Assembly (NCBI GenBank): GCA_023846275.1
Contig: CM043875.1
Coordinates: 27,413,470 to 27,477,469, forward strand
Direction of reading: 5' to 3'
Origin: Vanilla planifolia
Taxonomy: Eukaryota; Streptophyta; Magnoliopsida; Asparagales; Orchidaceae
Length of the DNA: 64,000 nucleotides
A model generated the notes under the pieces. It did not search any database. It was not told the origin of the DNA and was given only the letters and a program-made list of their open reading frames with translations. Below, piece after piece: positions 35,001 through 49,200 of the stretch (positions are counted from its first letter, which is position 1; each line of letters starts with the position of its first letter). The position numbers and the translations under genes are program-made.

Positions 35001-35470
35001 TTTTCAAGGCTTAAAGCCTCTTGTTTGACTCAAGGTATAAGTCATAATGCCTGACTTTCATTGCATTGAACTTGAACATGACACTCAAGATTCCATTCCA
35101 TGTCAACTCAGGTGTGAATGAAAGATGAAAGATGATCAAACACAAATAGAATTACCAACTTCGCATTGATCTAATCCTTTGTATCTTTTTGGGCTAAAAA
35201 AGAAACCTTTCACTAATTAGCCTTGCATGAGGCAATTCTCACAAACACAAGCACATAAAAGTAGTAATAATAAGAACTAAAACTACGAACTACCATGCCC
35301 TTCTTGGCCATCCCCTTATTAATACTTGACAATTCATACAAGAAATGACATATCAAATTATATTAGAGTACATAGTAATTTCAAAGAAAAAAACCAACAA
35401 TCAAATGAAAGTGACTTACAATTAGAAAGTGTTCCACATAAGTTGCATCAACTGAGGGATGCTCCTCATA
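32099..35470. other. AT-rich intergenic sequence, no gene recognised
   Basis: The first few hundred bases are the 3' flank of the SDR gene. The rest has only short low-complexity frames (for example near 33119-33622) without recognisable domains. Confidence 0.45.
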
Positions 35471-35474
35471 AGAG

Positions 35475-36120
35475 AGAAAGAAAAAGGGAGTAGAGAATGT
35501 TGCCACTAAGGAAGAAGAGGAGATGAATAGGGGGGGGGGGGGGGGGTTTCTAAGGAAAGAGGAAGAGAGAGGTGCAGTGTCAAGTTAAGAGCTAGAAGAG
35601 GAGAGAAGGAGATGTTGTCATTATGAGAGAAAAGAAAAAGTGAGAAGAGCCTCCAAGAGAGAGAAGAGAAAGCACTAGAGAATAAGAGAGAGAAAAAGAA
35701 GGAATAAAGATAACCTTTGGGTAGAAGAAAAAAGAGAAGGATAGAGAAAGAAAATGTGTGCAAAAGAAGAAAAGAGAAGGTGGGACAACACTAGAGAGGA
35801 AAGGCATGAGGAATAGAAAGAGAGAGAGAGAAAATAAGGGAATATTATAGAAAATTTTGAAAAAAAAAAGAGATTATGAAATTGTTTTGGAAAAAATAGA
35901 GAAAAAAAGGAAATATTATGATTTTTTTTTAAAAAAGAAGAAATTAGATAGCTAAGTTGAGAAGAGAGTGAAAGAAATGAAGAAAATTTGTGAGATTATC
36001 TTATAAGAGAGCAAGAAAGTAAGAGATAGAAAGTTGTTATTTGGAAAAAGGGGAGGAATTAGGAAAAAAACTAATAACAATTAAGCCAACAAGGAGGAAA
36101 AAGAAAGGAATTGAACTTGG
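35475..36120. repeat. Purine-rich (A/G) tract with a 17-base G run
   Basis: For about 600 bp the plus strand is overwhelmingly A and G (GAGAGAAAGAAAAAG-type sequence). It includes an uninterrupted run of 17 G at 35530-35546. The long reading frames on the complementary strand here are only Ser/Phe/Leu-rich translations of the polypyrimidine strand. Confidence 0.8.
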
Positions 36121-39100
36121 AAAGGGTTCACAAAAAGGAATCAAATCCATTTTAGCATGACCACTATATTGAAATCAAGGTAGGTGTTGCTATGCAATAT
36201 AGGTGTATTTCATTTAATGTGTGATACTTAATAGTTGTTGGACTTTATTTTAAATGAGATGATATTAGAATAAAGGGTTTTTGAAACATAAAGATACACA
36301 TGTGAATGTTAATGCATTCCAAAAGTTCAAAAATTTGATAAAATGTTATATTTATATATTATAAAACATGATATGCTTTGTTATGAAATGAGTATGAAAT
36401 TTTAGAATCATAATATTTTATCTGTTTTATTTTACATATCATATTGAGCACACAAACATAATTGTATACAACTAGATAAAGAAAATAATTATTTAAATGT
36501 ATCAAACTTAGTTTTGTGGAGTTAAGGACAAAGAATGAGTAAATTTATTTAAAAGAATAAGATAGAATTAATCTTTGAACATAATTTAATTTTTATGCTA
36601 TTTAGAAAAGATGTATCTTATATCGGGAAGTAGCTCGATGGTATAGCATGATTCTTTTGACCAATGATTGGGTTATTTTGTACTAGAGAAAGGTCTAGTA
36701 GTGTAGTATAATAATGAAAAATAAATTATTGAATGTATCTCATTTTGGGGAATGAACTGAAGGTGTAATCCTAAATGATTTTAAAAAGAAATAAATTGTA
36801 ATGAGAACAAGGCAAAGATGAAAAAAGGGTTAGAATTATACATGTTTTTTGTTTTTTCTTTTAATTTATATATTGCTATTTAGACCTTAGAATGCAACAA
36901 AACTCAATAATTTGATGTGTTGTATTCATGTTATATAGTATTTATTCATTGAACTTCTTTCTAATTATGGCCTAATCTTTTTTTGATATTAATAATTGTA
37001 TATGATAATGATGCTTACAAAAGCATATGAGAAATAAGTGAATTAAAAATTATATTTTAATATTTAAACTATTTTTATTTTAATATCATATTTTAAGATA
37101 TATGAATGAAAATATAACAAGTTGTTGCATTAACTAAAATCTTTCATTCTATTTGATTATTCGTGCTTATTTTTGTTGTAATATAAATATTGAATAATGA
37201 TTAAAATGTTTTTGGCTTTCAAAGAAGAATTATATTCAATTGATTTTTTATATTTTATTGTGATGTTATATAGGTATATATGTTTTTCAAAAAGAAACGA
37301 ATAGTTTTGAAATAAATAAAAAATATATAAATATATTAAAAATTAAAGAAAAGTTTTTAACCAATAAAGAAAAAAATAGAAAATTTAGCATTTCTAATTT
37401 TGAATGGAGAACCAGGGCACTCATTGTTAGCTTAACATGTTTTATGACTTAACATTTTAGGTTATGATGACACATAACACAAGAATTTAGGCTTAGAGAT
37501 TAGGAATTAAGAATTAAGTTTAACAGTAGAGTAATAGCTCAAGGTGTAGTTACTTAGCAGTTGTTTATCATTCTGTTATATTATGTAAATTGTTATTTTA
37601 GTTCATGGATTAGTATTCCATTACAATGTATAAATTTTATGCTTTAAAAAAATGTTAAAGTTTTAATATTACTTTTATTGTGGGTTTTATAATATGAGTA
37701 TATGACATGACTTGTTTTAATCTTTAAAAAAGAAAAAAATTTGAAACAAAAAAAAATGAAATGGCATATGTCTATCAAGGGAGGCAAGCAAGGTTGCTAC
37801 ACTCGCACAACCTTAGCTCCCTTTTTTTTAAAGCTTCATGAGTTACTCCTTCCCAACAGTTAAATTCCTCAACCAATTCATTCACTTACTTGACCCTACC
37901 TTTTCTTAGAATCATCGAGTAATCTTATCTTCTGATGGTTTTTGCCGCTTAGATTCACTGTCAGGTTGGGTTTCACCATTAGAAATTAGGGTTAGGGTTA
38001 AATAACTAGAAATTAAATAAAATTTAGGGATTCATATATTTCTCGCATTTTTCTATCATTGTATATCTCAAAATTTATCAATCAATTCCATTTAAAAGAT
38101 AATTCAAAATTACAAATAATTCAAAATAATTATAAAATTAAATTTATTTATTTGACATATTATAATGCCTAATTCAAATATTTTTTTTGTTGAGCAAATC
38201 TTGTTTGCACTTTTTGACACATTGGGGCAACCTTTTGTCCTAATTATTTTATAATAAGTCCATTATTTCTTTCAATTCTCTTACCTACATTATTCACATC
38301 AATATTCTAAACTATATACTACATTAAGATAATCATAACAAGGAAGTTATATAGATAAAACATTGTAAATAATAAATCATCCATAAGCCTTTAGAAGACA
38401 GAATAAAGCAATGTTTTCCCATAACATCAAGCATCAACCAAATATAGAAATACACAAATACATATAAATGCCCAAACTTTAAGAATCCTTTCTTATGTGT
38501 CCCTTAGATGTTCTCACTACTGTTTTTCCTTCAAGGTTTTAGCAACGTCTCCCTTTCCAAGAATCTTTTCTTACCTTTTTATTCCTTCTTCCTGGACAAA
38601 TGTTGCATTCCATACATTAGTCATGCGTATCTCTTCCTACATGCATGTGTCCTTTAGGTAAATAAAAATAGGTTAATTAAATTAATTCTTTTTCCTACCA
38701 CAACCACAGTAGCCCTTAGGTTTAGGACTTTTATTATTATTAAAAAGGTTTAATTCAAACTTTAGTCTCTTCACTAAATGATGTATTTTTCAATCCAAAT
38801 AGCCCAAAAATTTATTGATCATTTTTAAAATAGGTTACTCCATGAGCCTTACATGTCGTATATACTTCGTAATTTTTTTTTATATCGTTTGATATTTTTA
38901 ATATTTTTTTTGTCTTAAATATTGTCTTTAAATAATATCCAATTTTCATAAAATTAGTGCTAATGTGTTTCTAATAATTAGTATTATATCTTTTGAAGTT
39001 CACTTTTTTTTAGAAGTGTTACTCTCTTTTTGAAAAATGTAATGATTTTTATAAAATTTAAATAAATCAAAATAATTAATAGAAATGAAAGTAAATATAA

Positions 39101-42100
39101 AATAGTAAATTCATAATTTTTTTTATCTAGAGATCTCACAATTGCAAACTCAAGTCTAGATAAGGTAAAGTAAATGATTATGTTGGCTTTGTAATTATTA
39201 TCATAAAATTTATTGAAACAACTTGATATGATTGAGTAGAAGATATTGCAATAACTTTAGCTTTAAAAAAATGTCATACCATGATTGTTCTATAAAGGTA
39301 ATAATTGATTGATGTTGTGTTTACAAAAAGAAAAAGAGAAGAAAAATAAAAAATTCTTTATCAATTTGATGCATTTTGACCTTAGACTTGAGAACATGAT
39401 TCTTATATGCATATCTTATTTCTACTTTTTGTACTTAAAGCTACATGATGTTATGCAAAGAACAAAAATGGTGTTACTTTTGTTCATTGGAAGTAAAGGT
39501 ATTTGTTTATGAGGTTCGTTTATTATGAAGGAATTTTATTAACCATAGTTTGAGATTATATTCTAATTATGGATGATTAGCTATTCATAAATATAATTAC
39601 CAAATTATTTAAAAGAACTACAAAAAACCACGCACATTGTAATGCATACATAGACTTCCAGTGTTGGAAAAATGTCGAAGGATGTAGTTGGATAACAATG
39701 GAAGTTTGAGAATGCAAGTCAAATTGGTGTGTTAGTGGTTGAAAATGGTGGGTATAACTATGGAGATGAAGATTGGGATAATAGTTAAGGATTTAAATCA
39801 CTTAAGAATTCACATCTCATTTTATAGAATTACTCTTATAAATAAATTGAGAAGCTTTAACATCCCTTAAAGCTTTGATACTCACTCTTCTCATGGGGTA
39901 TTTTGAGAATCGTCACTCAAAAAAGAAGTAAAATTGCATAAACTCTAACAAGTATTAAAAATACACTATAGATTTAAAATGCAAAGGACATAATAAATAG
40001 AATAATGCTATTTTTATAGATTTTGAGAGGATGAGGATGTCCTTAAGAGGAACTTAAATGGGTTGATATGATCCTGAAGAAGTAGGTAAAATAAAGTTTT
40101 CTTTGCTTTATAGATGAAGTTTATGAAAGTTTCTTGAGAGGCACTCACTAGAATTTGACTAGTTTAGGTTTTAGCTCAAAGAGAGCTTGGGAAGCACATC
40201 AAACCTTTCTTGATGGTAGAAAATCCTTAAGAACTTGTATGGAGTGTGGAAACCTTACCCACCTTTTTTTAGTTTGGAGCTACAATATCTATTTTCTTTA
40301 TTTTTTCTTTGGGTTTTGAAAATAATACTTTTTATAAATAAAATCATAATGTTATCATTTCAAACTATTTACATGCTTAACTTAAAAATCACTAAAATCC
40401 TATTATATTTTGTAAACCATTCCAAAGGTTAAGAGAAAGCAAGTATAAACCCTTTATTTGAAAATCATCACAAGAAGATCTAAAACGTTTTAACATTATT
40501 TTAAATATCATGTTAATACAATTATATCAAATCACCAAAAAAATGAATGCTATTAGAACACATAATATAATCTACACAAGTCCATCCTAAAATAAGTGCA
40601 AAACGAGATGAAATAATAGCTTCACTATTGATAATAAAAGAAAGGAAAACTCTGTGCTAGATATTATGGAGATATCTATCACATATCTCATATAACTCAT
40701 CTAGGTAAAGAGTGATGCATGAGACCAACATCAACTTAAATTTTATTTATAACATTTAAATCTTATTAAATTACTAATAATTCTAAAAACCAAATAAAAT
40801 ATTCTCCATAAATTATCCATTTTACATATATAATATTTTATTATCACATATATTTTGATAATTAATATCACATAAATAATAAAATTTATCATCAACATAA
40901 AATTTAAAACTAAAAATCACATATAAATCATAGTTCACATCAACTTGGTCCATAAAATCTTTAATAATTTATATGATATATAAAATGTAAACCACACACC
41001 ACTATTGTAATGTTTAAACATCAAATAACATCAACATCTAGATAACACTATATAATTGACATCAAAATCGCATGATATCTCTCTAATTAAGTACTAAATA
41101 TCTAACATCTATTCACTGTATATTTAAATCCTCATTCTTGTTAGGAACCATATCTTTATATTGTGAACTTAACTAACCTATAATATAAGTATCGAGAATG
41201 AGCCTAAAAAAGTTTAGTGAATAAATCAAAAAATAAATAATATAATATAATAAATATAAAAAACAATAATGATACAAACTAAATAATAAATAATATAATT
41301 AAGAAATAAAAACTATATTAAATTAAAAAAATAATAAAGAAACAACTAATTTGATTGAATTCATATTTTTTTCTACTTATGTTTTTCTTTATTTATTTAT
41401 TTATTTAATTCTCTTTTTTAATTCATTTCTTAACTCAATTTGGGTCATATTTTATATTGACTATTATTTTTGTTAATATATCATATCATATCTATATCAA
41501 TATATATTAGAAGATTTTCAATGAGTAAACCTTCTCTTATAGGCACGTTAAATGGTTAGCATAATATTAATCATTATTGATATGATGCTAGAAAACACAC
41601 CCAATCACCTTACAAACTTGAAGGTAAACTAGTGACAATATCTCTAGTATGGGTCATACACCCACACATAACTACTTTATAGTTTGAAGACAACTAGTGA
41701 TAATCTTCTAAGATGTCAATCATCATATTGTCTGACGTCATCTCAAATCATAATGTAATCTATAATCATACCTAGTTGTTCTACATAGAGTACTAGCTAT
41801 GAAGTATAATATGGTCTCGTGTGCCACACCTAAGTCAAAGAATAACATTACAAAAATACATATTTCTTATTATTTTATTATTTTCATTCAATGTGACATT
41901 TTCATATTATAATTCACTTAAAAAAGGATACATTTTTAGTTACTTATATATCTTTCTTTTTTTTTTAAATTTCATACTTGTATAAGTATTACTTATTTGT
42001 TAAGAATTAGTCATAAAAATCTTGTTATTCAAATTCAAATACATGAGTAAGTTCAATCTCATGATCATAAGTAAGAAACATTACTTTATTACATGCTAAA

Positions 42101-42924
42101 AAATATTAATAAAAAAACATACTTCTATCATAGTTAATTAATTTACTCAATTTATGTGCTAGAGATCTACTTCATAAATTGATTTTTTCTTTTGATCATA
42201 CACAACAAGAATATATTCAATTATATTCTTAACAATCTATCATAATTAAACTAATCCAAATTTCAATCTTAATATGCTTATATCCAATGCTTCTTAATTT
42301 TTTTAAGGATTTATATATTTAAACATAATTAATTTTAAAATAAAAATAGTAGTAGTAATAATAATAATAATTAATATTTCAATTCTTTTGTTACTTGTCT
42401 TTTCTTTTGCATTTACTTATAACATAAAGGTTCCTAATTTTTGAATTCCATCAAATTCTTCATCACTTTCTAGCCAAAAAGAGAGCTTAATTTCTTTAAA
42501 ATCTCTTGATTATAACCACAATATTTTGAAATCTCAATTTGATGCCAATGAAAATCAATATATTTACCTCAATTTCAGTTGTCATAGTGAGCAACCATGC
42601 ATGGATTATGCCAACTTCAAAATTCACTGATTAAACATAAGAGGATGCCTAATCTATTAGGAAATTGAAGCCTTATTATCAATTCGACATCATTTGTGCA
42701 AGGAGAAAAGTTTTTCCCGTCTATATCTCATGATTTCAGTCCAGTCTATGAAATCTCCAACGGCAATGTTGAAAAGAAGCAATAAATTGAATAGGAAGGC
42801 TTCCCTATGATCGAATTGAAGATTTGTCCAAGAGTTTGAAGCTTTGCATGCCATAATGAGAGGGATTAAGGTTTAAGAACACTGATGACTACAAAGAGAA
42901 AGAGATTTTGGGTTTACTACTGTC

Positions 42925-42974
<50 letters not shown>
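42925..42974. repeat. Compound (AT)10(GT)15 microsatellite
   Basis: Perfect AT repeats from 42925 to 42944 continue directly into GT repeats to 42974. This would be a highly polymorphic marker. Confidence 0.95.
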
Positions 42975-42976
<2 letters not shown>

Positions 42977-43981
42977 TTAATATTTAATTAAATATACTAA
43001 TGAAGTTTATATTGCTTCAAAAAATTGAATCAATTCCAAAAAGACTTTGATTAATGCAAAATGAACATCATTAAATTCATCTTAAAAAGTTTTATTCAAA
43101 AAATTTTTTATTATAAAATTTTAAAATATTTTTTATGTGACATGCATTACAAGACACATTGCAAATATCCTTTATTCTACTATTTAACATATATCTTGTG
43201 CCAATAATAGCAAAATGACATAATAATAGTATTTAATATGTTAAGTACATATTATAAAGTTAATAAATTTCATAATAATATTTACAAATTTAAGGTATTA
43301 TGCTATCCTTCGCCACTCTCTTGTATTCATATGTTGAAGCTTATTTTGACTTAAAATGCATTATTCCTTGCTTTATTATTTTATTTTTTTCATATGTATC
43401 TTGCTTAAACAGGTCTTTTTATAATAGATTGGCACATTTCTTAAAGCACATCATTTCAAGTAAACTATCCTAAGAAACAACTTCTTTTGTTCATCTGTAA
43501 AACACTACATTCTAGAATAATAATCACCATTTTTGATAATCGTTCATCTTTTATTTCCTTTTTGTTTACCAACTGTTATTATTATTTTCGTGTCTTTCCT
43601 TTTCTTTTTCAACATCTTATTTTTTTTTCTTTTATGACCATTATTGCGAGTTACATTATCTTAAGCTACTATAAATTAGCATTAAAAAACTACAATGATA
43701 ATATGCTTTGATACATAAACATTTCTCATGTAAAATCAAGCATCTACAACATATCTTTACAAGCATAGAAATATTCAACCTCAAAATTAATTTGAACATT
43801 TATTTTCCTAATGGGGGCACTAAGCTTCAAGCATCATCATATCAAGCGTACACATATAGTACAATCTTGTTTACCTTATAAGCTTTTGGCAATGGCTTCA
43901 TGAAATGACTCTCAAAATGTGTGATTTTCCTTCTTCTCAATTATTACAATGTTTCTATAGTACCACTACAATGTGTTCTCC

Positions 43982-43984
<3 letters not shown>

Positions 43985-44017
<33 letters not shown>
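43985..44017. repeat. (AT)n microsatellite
   Basis: Uninterrupted AT dinucleotide repeat of about 33 bases in the gene desert. Confidence 0.9.
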
Positions 44018-44024
<7 letters not shown>

Positions 44025-44844
44025 AGTGTGAGGTAGTTCCAAATACTAAACAATACCTCCACTTGTTGAACTCTTGATTTTTATATCACTTTTTAATGAA
44101 AACAAAATCATTGTGTTTGTATTAATTTAACTTCAAAATTATCTTTCTTTATATCTGCTTAGAGTTAATATCTTAGAATTTTAAAGATCTCCTTTAAATT
44201 TTCAAATAATTTAACTCCAAAATTATTTTTTATCATGTTAACCTCTCATTTTTCCCATGCTTATATGTTCTTAAGGTGTATTTAATTTTTCTTTTTCTCA
44301 TGTATAGTTATTGAGCTCTTCTTTATCTATAAGTGAGAGAAGGTTTCTTATTATAATGTTATTATTGATAAATGAAACTTTTCTTATTTATGTGTTTCTA
44401 TCTTTATGAGTACAGAGTGTGCACCAAACTTTAATTAGAGAGATTTTAACTTTCTCTCCCCTTGTGAGAGACAAGGATTGAATATGTGAGATATTCTATA
44501 GAGAGAGTCAACAACCAAACTAATTTCATTTTCTTTAAAGACTCTAAGTCTTCATCCATCTTTTCACTCTCTCAGTTAAGCTATCAAACTGTAACCCTCC
44601 TTAATAAATGCTCTAAATCTTAGCTTACCATCTTATTATCCCTTTAACCAAGCTTCTCTATTAACCCAAACTTCTATTTTGTTGCCCTTTTTTATCTTTG
44701 GTACTCCACACATCAACTCTAATGGAAACTACAATATGTCATTATCAAAATGGTGCACTTTTTTAGTAATATTTATTTTTTAAGTGATAATCTAAAGTTA
44801 GAGTTATTTTTTCTTCTATTAAAATAGTCAACATAGAGATTACC

Positions 44845-46290
44845 TTAAATTTTATATTTTATATATGTGAAATTAGATGTGACAAAACTGTTTAGTAACA
44901 CTTTATGCCTTAATATGTTATCAGATATTCTATTTAATAATCTATACTTGAACTTTGGACACTAATAATTAAGTAATTATAAAATATCATACATATCACT
45001 TAACCCTAATTAGTGTATGATATAGTTTAACATTGTCTAATAATCTTTTGAGTATCATATTATTGTAAGATCTAAATTAGACCAAGATAGAAGTCAAATT
45101 TGTCCTATATTAACTTTGATATTAGAGATCATGATTTCTTACTTAATATAAAAATAATATATATATATATATATATTGCTTTGTATGTTATCAAAAAACT
45201 CTTAGCTAGTTTTGGGAAAACTTTGTCTTAAGAGATGGTACAAAAGCTATAATACGACTCTCCACTATTTTTTTTGGGAACCATCTAGTTTTGTCTAGTG
45301 CATGGTTTGTCATAAGCTGAATCTTGATCATTCATCATTTTCTTGAAAACATATCTTATCTCAACTTTGATGGTTTATAGCTATAGTCACTTTGCCTTCA
45401 TAATTTTTTTTAGAAAAACAAATATAAAAAAATAAAATATTTCACATTATATTTCTTTCTTAATATCCCCTTATATATCAAACGTTTGTATGACCACAAA
45501 GTTTTATAGGTCTTATCAAATAATGAATCAAAGTTAAGTATCAATCTAAAACTAATGATAAAACTTAAATAAAGATCTCATGATAGAAATAGCTAAATCA
45601 ATATTCTAACTCACCCAAATAGTTAAACAAATCTTATTAAATCAATAGTTTGAATAAAATTCTAGAAGAGAAAGGTATAATAAGAGAAGAAGTGACATAA
45701 TCAATGATCTAAAAGAAAACCTAAGAGAAGCAAGAACTATAGAAGACATGATGATCCTTTTGATGAATCCCACCAAAATATCTATGGAAAAAATCATGAT
45801 CATAAAAGAAGAAATGACCTTTTGACGATTTAGATAAAAATGATAATCTATATATGTCTACTAAGGAGGAAAGACCTAACAGGCATCAAGAGAGAGGGCA
45901 TATCCTTAATGTGAAATTAGATGTCCCAACTTTTGATCATAATTTCTTACTTAAGGATTACATGAACTAGCAAACTCATATGATAGTTTTAATGAGTCAG
46001 ACCAACAAAAAGTTTATCATAAATTCTATATTTTATATGTATGAAATTAGATGTGATACAACTATTTAGTAGAATTTTATGCTTAATGTCTAACATGTCT
46101 CTTACTCCACTTAATAATTTATACTATGACTTTGGTTATTAATCTTTGAATAATTTAAAATATCATATATGTAACATAATCTTAATTAGTATATGATATC
46201 TTTTAATATTATCTAATAATTTATTAAGTATCTCTAGTATTATATGCTCTAAATAAAACCCTGATAGAAGTCTAATTCATTTTGCATTAG
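44845..46290 (+). mobile_element. Decayed gag-only gypsy-like retroelement with direct terminal repeats
   Basis: Diverged direct repeats at about 44845-45115 and 46020-46285 share 'TTTTATATATGT..GAAATTAGATGTGA', 'AAAATATCATA.AT', 'ATTAGT.TATGATAT..TTTAA' and 'TAGAAGTC.AATT.'. A primer-binding-site-like sequence TGGTACAAAAGCTAT lies at 45236-45250 (compare TGGTATCAGAGCTAT). Downstream, near 45921-45990, the plus strand encodes VKLDVPTFDHNFLLKDYMN, a stop, then QTHM. This is a gypsy gag start ('VDVPTFDG..DP..Y.DW...M'), preceded by an Arg/His/Asp-rich stretch. The second repeat overlaps the region where gag should continue, so the element is rearranged. No pol region fits. Confidence 0.5.
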
Positions 46291-49200
46291 TTTACTTTTC
46301 AAATCCATATAATCTAAGCTTAGATCTTTGTACCAAGTCTAGTTGCTATAATACATAAAAACTTTTCCCTTTAGTTTTGCCTTTCTTGTGAACCCAACTC
46401 TAGAATTCTTGCAACACTTGACAACACTTCTTTTTCCTATTTTCTTCACTCCAACACAAGTGGCTAAAGTCAATTAGATTAATACACGAGTGGAAAATTA
46501 TCCCATATTTGGCCTCACTTGCTTTTATAGTCAACCAATGTTTTCTTGTATTCTTATGCATTCATCTTTCTCAAATGGTTGTGTGTTTCTTCAGTTTTGC
46601 ATCTCTTTGACTTCAACTTTAGTAAGTCCAATGGTCTTCTATCAATTAAACTCACCCTATGTTAGATTTCTCGATCATTTGTCATTTTGTATTTTATGAT
46701 TTATTCAATTTCTACTAATCATACACCTAATATCACCAAATTTATGCTATAACTTTCTCAACTTTGCCTAAACTTGTTTTATGTGCTTTTTATTACAATC
46801 CTATGATATCATTATTATATTAGTATGATTTGTTGTTAACCTTGTTTTGTATGAATGATTTTTTTTATATATTACTACTTTCGACTTGATCATGCTTATA
46901 TAATACATAACTTCATATTGTACACTGAGTTAAATCTTTTATCATTGCACTTATTCACACTAATCATAATAGTGCGATACACTAATTATATGCACAATCT
47001 ATTCCTACTTAGTTAATCACTCATACTTATAGAGTTATCGTAATCATATGATTTGATTTATCTTCCTTCTTATGCTATATCCTGATAATTCCTTTATAAA
47101 ATTATTATTATATTAGTGATCATATTTATACGTTAATGCTCATCATATTATATGATTTGTTCATCCGTTATTCAACTTATTAGACTTAATTTTTTCTTCT
47201 CAACAAATTGTAGTTGTAGGTTAGTTGCTTTTGTATTATATAATAATATATTATTTGTATCGATCATTTGTTCTTATGTATTAATATCCTAGTATGATCT
47301 CTTATTGTCTTATATGATTCTTAACTTTCTTTATATGTGTTCCTACTTCTTATAAGTTTATTCTCTCTCTTACTTGATCGTATCATGTGATACTTTGTGG
47401 TCATGTTATACAATCAACCTCTTTTTTATTTAACTCGTAAGACTACTTTGCCTCTCAGTGGTGATGGATTAACTATACTTTATTATACTTATATATATTA
47501 CATAATCATACTCATATGACACCATCTCATTTAACAAATTTATTTACTTAATTGATCTTCTCACCTGATTGCATTGTACGATACTATAATGTTGTCTTAT
47601 ATGATACCTTAAAATCTTGAAATATCTTTAAAATATTCTATAAAAAATATTAAAATTCTTAAAATATTTTTATATCAAAGTCATGACTTTATCTCTTTTC
47701 TCTTTAAGATCAATCATTTTTAATAAATTAAAATTTTTTATAATAATTGCCCTTACTTTTAGGATATTATATGATTAGGGGTGGATGTAGAACTTGGTTG
47801 AGCCAAACTACTTAAAAACATTTTGTCTCTTAGCTTTACTCTTTTTGTATCAATCTAGTTCTTAAAGTAAAATAAAAATACTCATGATGGTTGCCACACC
47901 ATCTAGAGGCAAGTTCTCTTGGGATATTTTAAAGTTTGAAGCCTTCAACCTTCAAGATTCCTATAAGAGTAAGATTAAACTCTAATTTGTTTTGTTTGTA
48001 ATTCTCTTGATCTAATCTATGTTTGAAATGTCTACTCCATAAAACAATTAGAAATATAACACATATTTTTGGTATCATCAAACTTCCTCAAAGGCTATAA
48101 GGTTAACATTATTCATATAAAATTCCTTTCTATAATAGCTTCTTCTTACAATAGTTGCCACAAGCAATAACTTACATTACTTTTGATTTTCCATACTACA
48201 AATAATACTCTCTTTCATGCTTCAAGCTCCTTTTCTTCCTATTGATTTCTTCTCTTCCTTATCCTATCTCACTTTTGTTTTTGCTAATTGTCTAAGCCAA
48301 TTCTTCTTGACTTATCTCTTATTGATTAAATTAGTAAAAGATCAATTTATACTCAAAAATTGCCCAAAGTTGTTTTGTTTAAACTAATTATTTTATTCTT
48401 TTAACTTAAAATTACAATAATTGAATGTGTTCTATAAATGAAAAAATTTTTCTTTGGATTACTTGTATTGAGTTCTATTCAAATCACATGCTTAATTTCA
48501 AATTTTAAGATACTTTGTAACATGCCACATTTTTAGATACATTTAAAATATTATTTTTATTTTGTTATATAACTTTATCGAAGTGAAAATTTTATTTTCA
48601 TGAATACAAATATTTACATGCTCATGTACATTAGTGCAAACTTGAATTAGTTTAATGATAATATTATTATGTGCATACTTTAGAGCATTTAAACTCTTAA
48701 GATAATGAAATTAAGCTTAAAACAAGCTATATTTCTTACAGCCTAATGATCATATGATATGTCTCACATAATACTTGTATGGTATACATATGACTTAAAA
48801 ATATAATTAAAGTTTGAAGTTGTCATAACATCATATAGGTATAATGACTTTATCATGAAAATGCAATCACTAACTGGATAAAGGAGTATAAGTACAAACT
48901 TGATTGTACAAGATATTGACCTTGTATGTGTCATCTTTTCTTTTAGAGTCAAGCTTCTACTAGCATCATATGAGTATGAAGATTGCTTTGTATGAGTATA
49001 CATGCTATTTTTTCTTAAAATCTGTAATATATATTGCTTAGATATGTATGATTAACATATCATACTTATATTATTGAGTGTTTAATTTTTATAGCTTGGT
49101 TGTTCACTTTATAGTTCTTATATGATCTCCAAGCTTTGTTTGTCCTAATTACAAAGTATAATATTATAGCTATACATTATATTCTAACTTATAAGTAATA

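Larger units (their letters stand above)
36121..44840. other. AT-rich gene desert
   Basis: No gene was recognised. Contents are A/T-rich simple sequence, a compound (AT)n(GT)n microsatellite at 42925-42974 and an (AT)n run at 43985-44017. Confidence 0.5.

Noticed and set aside
35506..35807. Ser/Phe/Leu-rich minus-strand frames
   Set aside because: Translation of a polypyrimidine strand; no gene-like composition.
36624..36680. tRNA-like 5' half (GGGAAGTAGCTCGATGGTATAGC)
   Set aside because: The D-arm resembles a tRNA, but no acceptor stem, anticodon stem or TPsiC arm closes; at most a decayed organelle fragment.
37986..38000. Telomere-like TTAGGGTTAGGGTTA
   Set aside because: Only two units and lacking the plant TTTAGGG register; expected by chance in AT-rich DNA.
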